Assembly: GCA_020850735.1 (NCBI GenBank)
Contig: JADZEE010000094.1
Span: 1-42,024 of the forward strand
Length of the DNA stretch: 42,024 bases
Direction of reading: 5' to 3'
Origin: Gammaproteobacteria bacterium
GTDB lineage: Bacteria; Pseudomonadota; Gammaproteobacteria; JADZEE01
Shown one piece after another: positions 23,422-31,786 of this stretch. The notes under the pieces were generated by a model, which had not been told where the DNA came from, did not search any database, and saw nothing but the letters and a program-made list of their open reading frames with translations. Positions within the stretch are counted from its first letter, which is position 1; the number at the start of each line of letters is the position of its first letter. The translations under genes and the position numbers were made by a program.

Positions 23422-24813
23422 ATGGTTACTACGCAAGCGACGCTAATCATCCCGATAGAAAATCAGGTACGAGAACTGGATGGGAAACTATTGCTCGGAT
23501 GCGCTGCCGCCGAACGCGGCTTCCGTGTCATTCTCGGGTCACTCAGTTTCGTTGAATTTCTCACACCGTATCTCCCCGGAGGTATCTACCTCGCAAAAAG
23601 CATGACACCGGTAGGACAAAAGATGCTGCGGATCGTCAAAGCTCTCGGACACAGCATCGTCGCGTGGGATGAGGAAACCCTCGTCAGATACGAAGCGCCG
23701 GACTATCCGAATTGGCGATTTTCCAGGCGTGGTTTCCGTCTCCTCGATCACTTATTCGCGTGGGGACAGGACGACGCGGAATTGTTCGCGCGGTATCAAG
23801 GCTACACGGGCGCCCCGGTCCACCTTACCGGCAATCCCCGCATCGACCTGTTGCGGCCTGAGCTGCGGGAGTATTTTCGCCCGCAGGTCGACGCTCTCAA
23901 TGACCGTTACGGCAATTTCATTCTGATCAACACGAATTTCGCGTTCGTGAATCATTTCGCTCCGCGGGAAAACTTATGGCAAGGAGAAGGTAGAGGCGAG
24001 AAAGGGCGCGGAGTTGCACGTCCGGGTCGGGGCATGAGTGTCGACTTTGCTCGCAGTCAGGCGGCCCACGTTCAGAATATATTCGATGCGTTCAAGGTGC
24101 TGCTTCCGCGGCTAAGTGCGTGGTTTCCCGATCACACAATCGTCGTGCGTCCGCATTCATCTGAAAACCATTATACCTGGCGGGTGTTCGAACGCGCTCA
24201 CGCAAACATCCGAGTGATCCACGAAGGCAACGCTATCCCGTGGCTCATGGCGTCCGAGGTGCTGATACATAACGGATGCACGACGGCGGTGGAAGCGGCA
24301 GTACTTGGCAAACCGGCAATCAGCTATCAGCCGGTGAGCGCGCGTATGCACGACTATCACCTTCCTAACGCACTCAGTCACGGGGCCTATACCGAGCGCG
24401 ACGTGCGCGAGCGAACCAGCGCAATTCTCGCGGGCGAGCTGGTGTTGATAGACGAGGTGCAGCGCCGGCGCATTTTGGATCGTCACATTACGGCAATTGA
24501 AGGTCCGCTCGCGGTCGATCGGGTGATGGATGTCTTGGAGGCACAGGCGAACGGCAATACCCACGTTTCGACGCGGTCGGCAATTGCCTGGACCGTGGCC
24601 AACATTCGTACTGCGCTCAAACTGGCCAATATGCTGCGGCCGGGACACCGCAATAGTTATCGCTATCACCAGCAACGCTTCCCGCATATCAGCGAAACGC
24701 AGGTGCAACAGCGCATCGTACGTCTTGCAGACTTGCTCGGGCGCTTCGAGGGCGTCAGCGTAGAAACATATGCGCCGTACACGTTTAGCCTAACGGCCCG
24801 CCACAGACGATGA
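23422..24813 (+). CDS. Surface carbohydrate biosynthesis protein (paralogue 2)
   Basis: A 463-residue paralogue of the 20314-21717 product, about half identical by eye and colinear throughout: IENQVRELDGKLLLG, FAWGQDDAELFARY, HLTGNPRIDLLRPELREYF, IVVRPHSSENHYTWR, VLIHNGCTTAVEAAVLGKP, and the C-terminal PGHRN-YRYH and RFPHIS blocks. It therefore has the same GT-B-like fold and presumably a related, non-identical substrate. Start ATG 23422 was preferred, with GGGGG 13 nt upstream; an in-frame TTG at 23410 would add four residues and align with the other paralogue's start. It is transcribed away from its sister. Membrane segments are absent. The island's A+T-richer composition continues through this gene. 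Confidence 0.72.
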   Translation: MVTTQATLIIPIENQVRELDGKLLLGCAAAERGFRVILGSLSFVEFLTPYLPGGIYLAKSMTPVGQKMLRIVKALGHSIVAWDEETLVRYEAPDYPNWRFSRRGFRLLDHLFAWGQDDAELFARYQGYTGAPVHLTGNPRIDLLRPELREYFRPQVDALNDRYGNFILINTNFAFVNHFAPRENLWQGEGRGEKGRGVARPGRGMSVDFARSQAAHVQNIFDAFKVLLPRLSAWFPDHTIVVRPHSSENHYTWRVFERAHANIRVIHEGNAIPWLMASEVLIHNGCTTAVEAAVLGKPAISYQPVSARMHDYHLPNALSHGAYTERDVRERTSAILAGELVLIDEVQRRRILDRHITAIEGPLAVDRVMDVLEAQANGNTHVSTRSAIAWTVANIRTALKLANMLRPGHRNSYRYHQQRFPHISETQVQQRIVRLADLLGRFEGVSVETYAPYTFSLTARHRR

Positions 24814-24918
24814 CACGCGGTTGACGCTTGCCGAGCGGAACTGATCGTAGATACGCATGACTACCGAGCATGATCCGTCTGGACGTTCGTGCCGGATAAC
24901 AACGGCAGGTCGGCGGCG

Positions 24919-25243
24919 TGTGTCAACCACTTCGAGACACCAGTTGCGGGGAGTTTAGTGTCGAATGCTTGCGCTCCCCGTTGTCACGTTGCATCGTGGT
25001 CGGCAGGTTGATGTCGACTTGGGCAGGCAGTGCCGGTCGTAGTGGTGGACGCCCCTTGAATCGCTCGGGGTGCTCGGCGAAGGCGCGCTCGAGCACTCGC
25101 TGTCAGTCCTGGTAGAGTCGCTGGGCACGGCCGGTGTGGATCGCCGATGGCGTCATGTAGCCGATGCGGCTGTGACAGTGCTCCACCTTCCTTCTACAAT
25201 AAATTCAATGAGGAAGGTGTCTCACTCACGTCATGCTGACACA
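24919..25243 (-). mobile_element. Internally deleted IS3-family insertion sequence remnant
   Basis: About 325 bp bounded by imperfect terminal inverted repeats. The end at 25243-25218 reads TGTGTCA ... GAGACA on the minus strand, and the end at 24919-24939 reads TGTGTCA ... GAGACA on the plus strand. Between them lies only the C-terminal part of an IS3-family transposase, in the matching orientation. OrfA and most of OrfB are missing, so the element is dead on its own, although it could be moved in trans if its ends are intact. The rest of the 24814-25313 gap holds nothing else I can name. Confidence 0.65.
24923..25186 (-). pseudogene. IS3-family transposase (OrfB) C-terminal fragment with in-frame stop
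   Basis: The minus strand from 25186 translates as VEHCHSRIGYMTPSAIHTGR then AQRLYQD, then a TGA stop (25105-25103), then QRVLERAFAEHPERFKGRPP and LPAQVDINLP. This is the conserved end of the rve integrase core of IS3-group transposases (typically H-SGIGYMTP-DVHYGRA ... HPERFKGRPP-PP-LP). The stop sits where the family usually has Arg, consistent with a CGA to TGA change. The N-terminal DDE region is absent. Confidence 0.75.
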
Positions 25244-25313
25244 GGGGGGCACGAGACTTGAACAGCACCCACTATTTGCAGTCACTTACACCCGTGTAGT
25301 GCGGTAGAGACCC

Positions 25314-26201
25314 ATGGATCTGCTCAAGTATTTCGAACGTGCTTTCGATCAGCGCCGCGTCACGCGTAACGCCATTGAGTATGACGAACGTCGGGGCTAT
25401 GGGGCTTATCACGCACACTGCCGCGCCTACTCGTCCGCTGGTGCCGCGGCGACAATTGCTGCCGGTGCTGACGACCCGGGCATGTTCGAATTCCTCGAAA
25501 GCCTGCTGAGTCCCTGCACAGCCAGGCGTTTGTTGTCGGATGCGACGGCGGACGGAAAGCTTGGTCTTTTAAAAAGCAAGTCGCGGGATCTTCAGGGCTT
25601 CCGTATGCGCGATCCCGCTAGAGTCGCACACCTTCTTGCTACGGTACTGACCTCGCGTGTCGACGCGCTCGTACGAAAATTTTTCGGCTGTGAATACCTT
25701 GTGCATTGGTTCACGGTGGCAGCCACTCCGCCGACGACGCGGCCGGCATCAGTATCGTTTCATTGGCACTGTGATAAGGGGCCAACTAAGCACCTCAAGC
25801 TCATTGTGTACCTGAACTGCGCATGTGAGCACGGTGGGGGCACCGCTTTTCTGGACCAGACGGACAGCGCCGCGGTCGCCGCGAGTGGCTACCTGTTCGG
25901 CCGCGCTAAGAAACGCACCTGCGATCTTTCAGTCCTGGCGGCACGCTCGGGTCGCGCGCTTTCGCCGCTTGAACTGCGTCCTGCAAGTGGCGACGCCGTG
26001 TTGTTTCAACCGTCGACTGTAGTGCACACCGGTATCACGCCGACGCGAGGCACGCGTTACGCACTGACATTGTGCCTCTTACCGGCACCGTTACCATGGC
26101 ATGAGGCACTGCGCTGCGGGACAATGTCGGACTTGATGGAAGATGCTCTGTGGCACGAGGACGCCCTCACGCTGCTGCAAAAAATGGGGCTGGGAATCTG
26201 A
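25314..26201 (+). CDS. 2-oxoglutarate/Fe(II)-dependent oxygenase-like (PhyH/prolyl hydroxylase fold) protein
   Basis: A 295-residue protein with a complete-looking Fe(II)/2OG facial triad. His152-x-Asp154 lies in FHWHCDKG, the distal His238 in VVHTGITP, and Arg248 ten residues on (RGTRYALTL) would bind 2-oxoglutarate. The middle has LIVYLNCACEHGGGTAFLD, typical of the double-stranded beta-helix. Members hydroxylate small molecules, lipids, sugars or peptide side chains. In a surface-glycan island a glycan- or lipid-modifying role is plausible but only inferred. Start ATG 25314 has AGAGA a few nt upstream. It is the last intact gene before the right direct repeat (26215-26258). Confidence 0.72.
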   Translation: MDLLKYFERAFDQRRVTRNAIEYDERRGYGAYHAHCRAYSSAGAAATIAAGADDPGMFEFLESLLSPCTARRLLSDATADGKLGLLKSKSRDLQGFRMRDPARVAHLLATVLTSRVDALVRKFFGCEYLVHWFTVAATPPTTRPASVSFHWHCDKGPTKHLKLIVYLNCACEHGGGTAFLDQTDSAAVAASGYLFGRAKKRTCDLSVLAARSGRALSPLELRPASGDAVLFQPSTVVHTGITPTRGTRYALTLCLLPAPLPWHEALRCGTMSDLMEDALWHEDALTLLQKMGLGI

Positions 26202-26210
26202 AAACGCATT

Positions 26211-26258
26211 GGAGGTCTTTAGGTTTCATAACGCCGCGCGCCGAGCTCGTCCTGTCGG
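26211..26258 (+). repeat. Right 44-bp direct repeat bordering the surface-carbohydrate island
   Basis: Positions 26215-26258 begin GTCTTTAG, contain CGCGCGCCGAGCTCGT and end CTGTCGG. They match 20031-20074 in the same orientation and with the same length, with six differences. The copy lacks the GGGGTCAG head seen at the left border. It sits 13 nt after the oxygenase stop. Confidence 0.75.
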
Positions 26259-26311
26259 ACACCCGGTCAATGAAGTCATTTCACACAGCAAGACCGTACA
26301 GGGGTAACAGC

Positions 26312-26930
26312 ATGGCGCTGATCGACAATGACGAGGCGGAGCGGAACATCGAGGCCTATCAGATGGCCGGACAGTTCTCTCGAGGACAGGTGGATTACGA
26401 GTACATACCCAGCGGCATCATTTCTCAACTGGTCATCCCGGAAATCGGCAAGGCGACAGCCAATCTGATGGCTGCCATCATGAACGAGAGATCGCTCGTG
26501 CCGATAGAGCTGAAAATGCTGATGGCTCATATGACCTGCTATGCGGTCGGTTGCACCTGTTGTCAGACCGACACGTTCGAAGCGGCGCAGAATTCATCTT
26601 CGAGCGGTGAGGAATTCGCGAAAATACGGGAATGCAAGACGAGTGAAACATTTACCGAAGCCGAACGCGCCGCGCTGGATCCGGCCCTCGCGGCGACCGC
26701 GTCGCCGAGTGCTGTGACGGAAGAGCTCAGAGACAATCTGAAAATTATTATGGACAGCTTGAATGCGCGGAAATCATGGCGATCATTGCGTTGTTCGCGT
26801 ACTTCCAGACCTGGAACGATACCAATGGCACGTGTCTCGATGAGCACGTGATCGGAATCGTCGAGAAACATCCGGCCGGGACGGGTTATCTCGAGGAGCA
26901 GAAATACCCAAAGCTCAAGGCGACGCGGGC
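26312..26930 (+). pseudogene. Carboxymuconolactone decarboxylase/AhpD-family gene, frameshifted
   Basis: Start ATG 26312 with AGGGG 7 nt upstream. The first frame gives MALIDNDEAERNIEAYQ, then a CxxC-like centre (VGCTCCQTD, where family members usually have GCRYCQAH) and SETFTEAERAALDPALAA. It loses similarity after LNAR near 26770. A second frame (one base removed between 26765 and 26775) restores EIMAIIALFAYFQTWNDTNG, the expected family continuation. A single-base deletion therefore explains the break. The second frame has no nearby stop and runs on to 27300, antisense to the PQQ remnant, so the true 3' end seems lost around 26930. The family includes gamma-carboxymuconolactone decarboxylase and AhpD-like peroxidases. 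A sequencing error could also cause the frameshift. Confidence 0.65.
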
Positions 26931-27009
26931 AATACGGCCCCGCGGCAAGGCGAGAGGATCGTTTGCCGGAGCCTGGGCTCGTGATCCGCGACGGCTGGCG
27001 GTCCCTGCG

Positions 27010-27305
27010 ATCCTCGCCGAGCTCAAACGCCAGCAGTACACGCCCGCCCATGCGCACACCGATCCATTCCATGCCGCAGGTCTGGTAGAGCAGGTTGCCG
27101 GCGATGGCAGGCCCGCCCGCGCCGATCGAGCCGCCGGTGCCGGCGAGGCCGTTGACGCCCTGCACGCTCGCGGCCGTATCGTAAGCCCACGGGGTCGCGC
27201 CCGTGCGGCGGTCGGGGGCCCGCAGGTAGCCGTCCAGCGAACTGCCGAACACGACCGTGTTGCCACGGACGACGATCGCCGAGCGGATACCGGTCCATGA
27301 GCCGC
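27010..27305 (-). pseudogene. PQQ-type beta-propeller protein, C-terminal remnant
   Basis: The minus strand reads SAIVVRGNTVVFGSSLDGYL then RAPDRRTGATPWAYDTA, followed by VQGVNGLAGTGGSIGAGGP and GGRVLLAFEL. This is the final blade of PQQ-dependent dehydrogenases of the polyvinyl-alcohol-dehydrogenase type (family pattern: GT-DG-LRA-D--TG--LW-FDTA, then NG---KGGS). Only about 95 residues are recognisable, with no start or upstream domains; the remainder of the gene is missing. It abuts the frameshifted carboxymuconolactone-family gene, suggesting a deletion junction. The 27306-27458 stretch up to the next gene shows nothing certain. Confidence 0.55.
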
Positions 27306-27458
27306 GACGTGGAGCGCACGCATGCAGCGCAGGAATGCTCGGGCGGCCATGGTGACTCCCACAGCTAACGGATGGTGCCGCCGGGCTATCCGGGCGTCGT
27401 CCGGTCGCACCGGATCCCGGGGGCGGCGAGGAAATGTCGCGTGTTCAACACGTACACG

Positions 27459-28478
27459 TCAATCCGGCCGGGCGCGACTGGTGCCGCTCACGTCGGCCGG
27501 CACGCAGGCGCGCAGCTCGGCTTGGATCCACGCCGGATCCAGATCGCGGCCGATGATGACGAGCCGGCTGCGACGAGGTTCGTAAGGCCGCCAGATCGTA
27601 CCGGGGTGGATCTGCACCAGGCCCTGCACGCCCTGGACGACGAGCTGGCGGCGGCTGCCGCGTACGGCGAGCACACCCTTCACGCGCCACAGCGTGTCCG
27701 GGTAGCGTTCCTTCAGGCGCAGCAACGCGCGGTCGAGCGCGGCGGCGTCGAGCTCCTGATCGGCGCTGAACGCGACCGACACCACATGCTCGCTGTGTGC
27801 CGCGGCCGGTTCCGGTGCGAGGGGTTCGAAGCGCACCCGATCGAATTGATAACCCTTGACCTCGAACAGATCCTCGAACACCTCGCCCCAGGGCGCCCGC
27901 GGTACGTCGATGGCGCGCACCGACGCGCCGGCATTCATGTGCGCGACCCGGGCGGCGAGAGCGTCGACCCGGTCCGCCGGTGCGGCGTCGGCCTTGGTGA
28001 GCAGGATCCGGTCGGCGTAGCCGATCTGCGCCTGGGCTTCGGGGGCGGTGTCGAGGTAGCGGTGGGCGTGCAGCGCGTCCACGAGGGCGACGACGCCGTC
28101 CAGGTAATACTTGGTCAGCAGCGCGGTCTCGGCGAGGAAGGTGCGGATCACCGGGCCCGGATCGGCCATGCCCGAGGCTTCGATGAGCACGTGATCGAAG
28201 GCGATCGCGTTCGCGTCCCGGCGTGTGGCGAGATCGGTCAGCGCGCGCACGAGATCGCCGCGCACACTGCAGCACACGCAGCCATTGGCCAGCTCGACGA
28301 TGGTCTCCGTGCCGTCGCGGTAGATGAGCTGGGCGTCGACCCCGATCTCGCCGAACTCGTTCTCGATGATGGCGAAACGCCGGCCGTGCTGCTCGCGCAG
28401 GATGCGGTTGATGAGCGTGGTCTTGCCGCTGCCGAGAAAGCCGGTCAGCACGGTGACGGGAACGGCGATCAGCGTCAT
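27459..28478 (-). CDS. COG0523/CobW-family GTPase (metallochaperone type)
   Basis: A 339-residue G3E-family GTPase. Walker A is GFLGSGKTT (residues 13-21), the hallmark metal-binding CxCC motif is Cys67-Val-Cys-Cys70 ([12 protein letters not shown]), the G3 region is [12 protein letters not shown] and the base-recognition motif is LLTKAD. The C-terminal CobW_C domain follows ([20 protein letters not shown]). These cytoplasmic GTPases insert metals (Zn, Co, Ni, Fe) into client enzymes. The gene follows the five carboxylase-type genes on the same strand after a 232-nt gap (28479-28710, no feature seen). A dedicated metal-delivery role for the carboxylase, whose small subunit has a zinc-ribbon-like pattern, is an inference from context. 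No strong Shine-Dalgarno precedes ATG 28478, and no Zur-type box was found. Confidence 0.85.
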   Translation of the reverse strand: MTLIAVPVTVLTGFLGSGKTTLINRILREQHGRRFAIIENEFGEIGVDAQLIYRDGTETIVELANGCVCCSVRGDLVRALTDLATRRDANAIAFDHVLIEASGMADPGPVIRTFLAETALLTKYYLDGVVALVDALHAHRYLDTAPEAQAQIGYADRILLTKADAAPADRVDALAARVAHMNAGASVRAIDVPRAPWGEVFEDLFEVKGYQFDRVRFEPLAPEPAAAHSEHVVSVAFSADQELDAAALDRALLRLKERYPDTLWRVKGVLAVRGSRRQLVVQGVQGLVQIHPGTIWRPYEPRRSRLVIIGRDLDPAWIQAELRACVPADVSGTSRARPD

Positions 28479-28710
28479 GGGACGGGACGCCGGCAACGAT
28501 GCGTCGTCGCGGTGAGCCTGCGACGCGGGAGCGGCCATGCAGACGCGGGTGGTGCATGGGACCGGTACTGGATTGCCACGGCGCACCGCTGCGCGATGAC
28601 GGAGGAGAGCGGCGTGCGTCGTTGCGATGACGATAGAGTGTGGTGTCGCAGCACGCCGCGTCGCCCGATGACAATGGCCGGGGTGCCGGTCATGGCGCGG
28701 TGTGCGCCGC

Positions 28711-29631
28711 TCAAGTTGTCGATCCCTGCGCCTGCTCGACGGCGTCTCGCAGGGTGGCGACCGGGGTGTCCGGCGCGACTTCCCCGGCGGTGAGGACGAT
28801 GCGAACGTGGTCGGCAACGCGCAGCCCGGTCCAGGCGCCCGGATCCGGTGCGAGCGCCAGGCCGCAGGCGCGCGGGGCGAGATCGGCCACGCCGGCGGCA
28901 TCGGGGCAGGGCACCAGGCCGGCGGGCCAGTCGCCGGCCGTGCCATCGGCCGCGACCACGAGCAGCGCGGGCACGCGGTGAAAGCGGGCGACGTTGCCGA
29001 TGGTGCCGAGCGCGTCGTCCCAGTATTCGAACGCGCCGTCCGCGCATCGATCGTCGAGCAGGGCAATGGCGGCGGCGCCGGCCCGGACGAACTGGTCGGC
29101 CAGGGCCGCGAGCGCGCGGCCGGCGAATTCGAGCGCGTCGGCCGCGGCGACGTCGCCGCCGGCGCCGAACAGCTCCGTACACAGGCGGCGCGGACCGGTG
29201 AGCATGGCGATCAGCACGTCGTCGGCACTGGCGGCGTGCAGGCGGCGGGTGGTCTCGAGCGCCGCATCGAGGGCGGGTGAGCGTGACCAGAGGCCGTCGA
29301 AATCCGCGACCGCCGTGACGTCCGCGGGCGCCGCGGCGCGGATCCGTGCGGGCCAGGCGGACCGATCGACCGTGGCGCCGAGCGCCTCGGCTTCCATCGC
29401 GGCCGGTGCCGCGGTGGTGATCGCGGTCGTGCCGAGCGCGCGGCGCAGCTCGCCCAGTCCCTTGGTGAGCTTGGTCGGATCGGTGATCAGGGCGGCGGGG
29501 GCGAGCGCCTCGATCTGCGCGGCGACCGAATACAGCAGCGGCGCGAACAGCGGCGGATGCGGCTTGCCGGCGCCGCGGCCGAGCTCGGACAGGCGCCGTC
29601 GCCAGGTGGCCGCGGGTGTCGCGCCGCTCAT
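28711..29631 (-). CDS. UROD-fold-like protein in the ApcE position (acetophenone-carboxylase-type fifth subunit)
   Basis: A 306-residue soluble protein, about 32 kDa. Segments such as [38 protein letters not shown] and [16 protein letters not shown] suggest a uroporphyrinogen-decarboxylase/corrinoid-methyltransferase-like barrel, though the match is loose. It is the last of five clustered genes whose order and sizes parallel apcABCDE of Aromatoleum. There the loosely bound fifth subunit ApcE (about 34 kDa) is needed for acetophenone carboxylase activity. The assignment rests more on position and size than on motifs. It starts at ATG 29631, 76 nt after the HyuB-like gene, with a weak Shine-Dalgarno. 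Ala/Asp-rich composition fits the high-G+C host. Confidence 0.62.
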   Translation of the reverse strand: MSGATPAATWRRRLSELGRGAGKPHPPLFAPLLYSVAAQIEALAPAALITDPTKLTKGLGELRRALGTTAITTAAPAAMEAEALGATVDRSAWPARIRAAAPADVTAVADFDGLWSRSPALDAALETTRRLHAASADDVLIAMLTGPRRLCTELFGAGGDVAAADALEFAGRALAALADQFVRAGAAAIALLDDRCADGAFEYWDDALGTIGNVARFHRVPALLVVAADGTAGDWPAGLVPCPDAAGVADLAPRACGLALAPDPGAWTGLRVADHVRIVLTAGEVAPDTPVATLRDAVEQAQGSTT

Positions 29632-29707
29632 TGCGACCGGTTCACGCGCGCGGGATCCGCATCACTCGCGCGCCGCCCGGCGGGTACGCGAAAGGCGTCA
29701 CGCGAGC

Positions 29708-31765
29708 TCAGGCGCGCAGCAGCTTGTGGGTGACCTGCGCGTCGGGCCAGGAGCCGTAATACACGAGGATCTCCTCCGGCGGGCGTTTCTGCGACCAGGC
29801 CTGTTCGAACTCGGCGTAGGGCCGGCCGCGGCGCTTGCGGGCCTGCATTTCCGCGGCCCGTGCGGCATCGGTGGCGGCGGCGTCCAGCCGGCCGCTCGCC
29901 TCGTCCCACACCACTTTATAGACATTGCGCGCGCTGGCCGCCGTGATGAGGCCGTTGGCCACGTCCGCCAGCACCGCCGCGGGCGCGCGGTCGAGCACGT
30001 CGCCGTAGCCGGTGCCGCCGGTGGAAAAAGCGAAGGTGATGACCTCGCCGTCATCGTAGGGACGCACCGAGCGGCCCTGGAACTCGGTCTGGTAATCGCC
30101 CGTGATGGTGTGGCCGGTGAGGATGTCCTGCACGTCCATGTCGATGGCCGCGCCGGCGGCGAGCTGCTGTTTGACGTCGGTGTTGCGGATGGAAATGCCG
30201 GGCACGGTGCACGGTGCGTAACCGCCGAACAGCGGCTGCGGCGTCTGCAGCTTGCTGTTGTCCGCGATGGCCATCATGTAGACCTGCGGCACGTGATGGG
30301 CGACCCACATCTGCACCGTACCGACGCCGCCGCGGTACTTGCCGTGCCCGCACGAGTCCTGCCAGTGGTTGGACAGCGGCACCAGCAGCGGGAATTCGTT
30401 CTCCACCTGCTCGGTGTTCGGGGCGCGGCCGAACGGGCACCACGGGAAACCGTAGGCGTTCATGCCGTCGGCGCCGGGCCGCGCGCCCTGGCCCTCGGTG
30501 TTGATCGAGTAGGCGAGCATGTCCGCGAATGGCGCGCCCCACTGGTTCTGGCCGGCGAGCACCAGGGCATTGCCGCCGTTGCCCATCGACGCGCCGGCCT
30601 GCTCCCACTGCGAGGTGGAGAACATCGCCTTGGCGCAGCAATTGTGCACGGCGCTCATGACGCCCGTGGAGATCATCACCGAATTCGAGGTTGCCGCGCG
30701 CGGATCCGGGTTCAGGCAGGTGTTGGGCGCGAACTCGAAGTCGATGGTGGTGAAAGTGCCGTTGCTGATCGGCAGGCCGTGGAACAGGTACTCGTAGATA
30801 TAGTTGGAGAAGTGCGCGATCGCCGCCTGCGAGTGGGCGTTGTAGGACGAAGGCGTTTCCGGTCCCGTCTTGGACAGGTCCACGCGCATGTGATCGCCGC
30901 GGATTTCCATGTCCATGAAGCACGAGCGCACCAGTCCCTGGCGCAGGCCGACCGCGTCGGAGAACGTGACACAGCGGTAGTTGCCGTCCGGCCACAGGCT
31001 GATGATGTCGCGCGCGCCGGCCTCGGCGACCTGGAGCATCTTGCGGAACAGGCCCCGGACGTAATCGGCGCCCTCGCGCTCGCACACCTCGAGCAGCCGC
31101 GTGCGCACGCGGTCGGCGGTGGTGCAGCGCGCCTTCAGATCGACCGCGATCATGGACGGCGCGCGGATACCGAAGGCCTGGAACATGGTCACGACGTCCT
31201 CGCGCAGGCGGAAATTGTCGCCGATCTTCATCGGCGGCAGGTTCATGCCCTCCTCAAAGCGCGACGACGCCGACACCGGCATGCCGCCCGGCTCGGTGGC
31301 CCCCGTCTCGGTGGTGTGCACGAGCGCGACGGTCCACGCGATCAGCTCACCCTGGAAAAACACCGGCATGGCGACCATCTGATCGGGGTTGTGCACGCCG
31401 CCGTAGACCGCGTCGTTGGCGAACCACAGATCGCCGTCCTTGATGCCGACGTTGTGGCCGTAGGCGTGGATGATGTACTTGATGACCAGCGGCGGGATCA
31501 CTGCGTGCAAATAGGTGCCACAGGAGCCGTTGATCATGTCGCCCGCGGCGGTGGTGATGCCGACCAGCGAGTCACCGGCCACGCCCATGGCGCAGCGGCA
31601 AGAGCGCTGAAACACGTCCATGCCCTCGTCGAGGATGTCGTTGGTGCGCTGGAAGCCGATCTCGAAGCTGGCCGGATCGATGGCGGCCGCGAGCTCGAGC
31701 TCCTCGTCGGTCGGCGGCGCGGGCTTGAGCCAGGCGAGCTTCTGTTCGATGGTGGGGATGCTCAT
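29708..31765 (-). CDS. HyuB-like carboxylase subunit (ApcD-type, hydantoinase B/oxoprolinase family)
   Basis: A 685-residue protein (about 75 kDa) of the hydantoinase B family. Family landmarks are the N-terminal LVGITTAAGDMINGSCG, DGDLWFANDAVYGGVHNPD, GATEPGGMP, RGDHMRVDLSKTGPET, WCPFGRAPNTEQ and the C-terminal STGGTGYGDVLDRAP. In acetone and acetophenone carboxylases this subunit carries the site where the enolised or phosphorylated ketone meets the activated bicarbonate. Related oxoprolinases and N-methylhydantoinases use the same fold, but the presence of a zinc-ribbon small subunit and two HyuA-like partners favours a carboxylase. GAGGA about 9 nt before ATG 31765 sets the start. It lies 21 nt downstream of the 728-residue HyuA-like gene. 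Confidence 0.82.
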   Translation of the reverse strand: MSIPTIEQKLAWLKPAPPTDEELELAAAIDPASFEIGFQRTNDILDEGMDVFQRSCRCAMGVAGDSLVGITTAAGDMINGSCGTYLHAVIPPLVIKYIIHAYGHNVGIKDGDLWFANDAVYGGVHNPDQMVAMPVFFQGELIAWTVALVHTTETGATEPGGMPVSASSRFEEGMNLPPMKIGDNFRLREDVVTMFQAFGIRAPSMIAVDLKARCTTADRVRTRLLEVCEREGADYVRGLFRKMLQVAEAGARDIISLWPDGNYRCVTFSDAVGLRQGLVRSCFMDMEIRGDHMRVDLSKTGPETPSSYNAHSQAAIAHFSNYIYEYLFHGLPISNGTFTTIDFEFAPNTCLNPDPRAATSNSVMISTGVMSAVHNCCAKAMFSTSQWEQAGASMGNGGNALVLAGQNQWGAPFADMLAYSINTEGQGARPGADGMNAYGFPWCPFGRAPNTEQVENEFPLLVPLSNHWQDSCGHGKYRGGVGTVQMWVAHHVPQVYMMAIADNSKLQTPQPLFGGYAPCTVPGISIRNTDVKQQLAAGAAIDMDVQDILTGHTITGDYQTEFQGRSVRPYDDGEVITFAFSTGGTGYGDVLDRAPAAVLADVANGLITAASARNVYKVVWDEASGRLDAAATDAARAAEMQARKRRGRPYAEFEQAWSQKRPPEEILVYYGSWPDAQVTHKLLRA

Positions 31766-31786
31766 GGTGCGGATTCCTCGTGCGAT

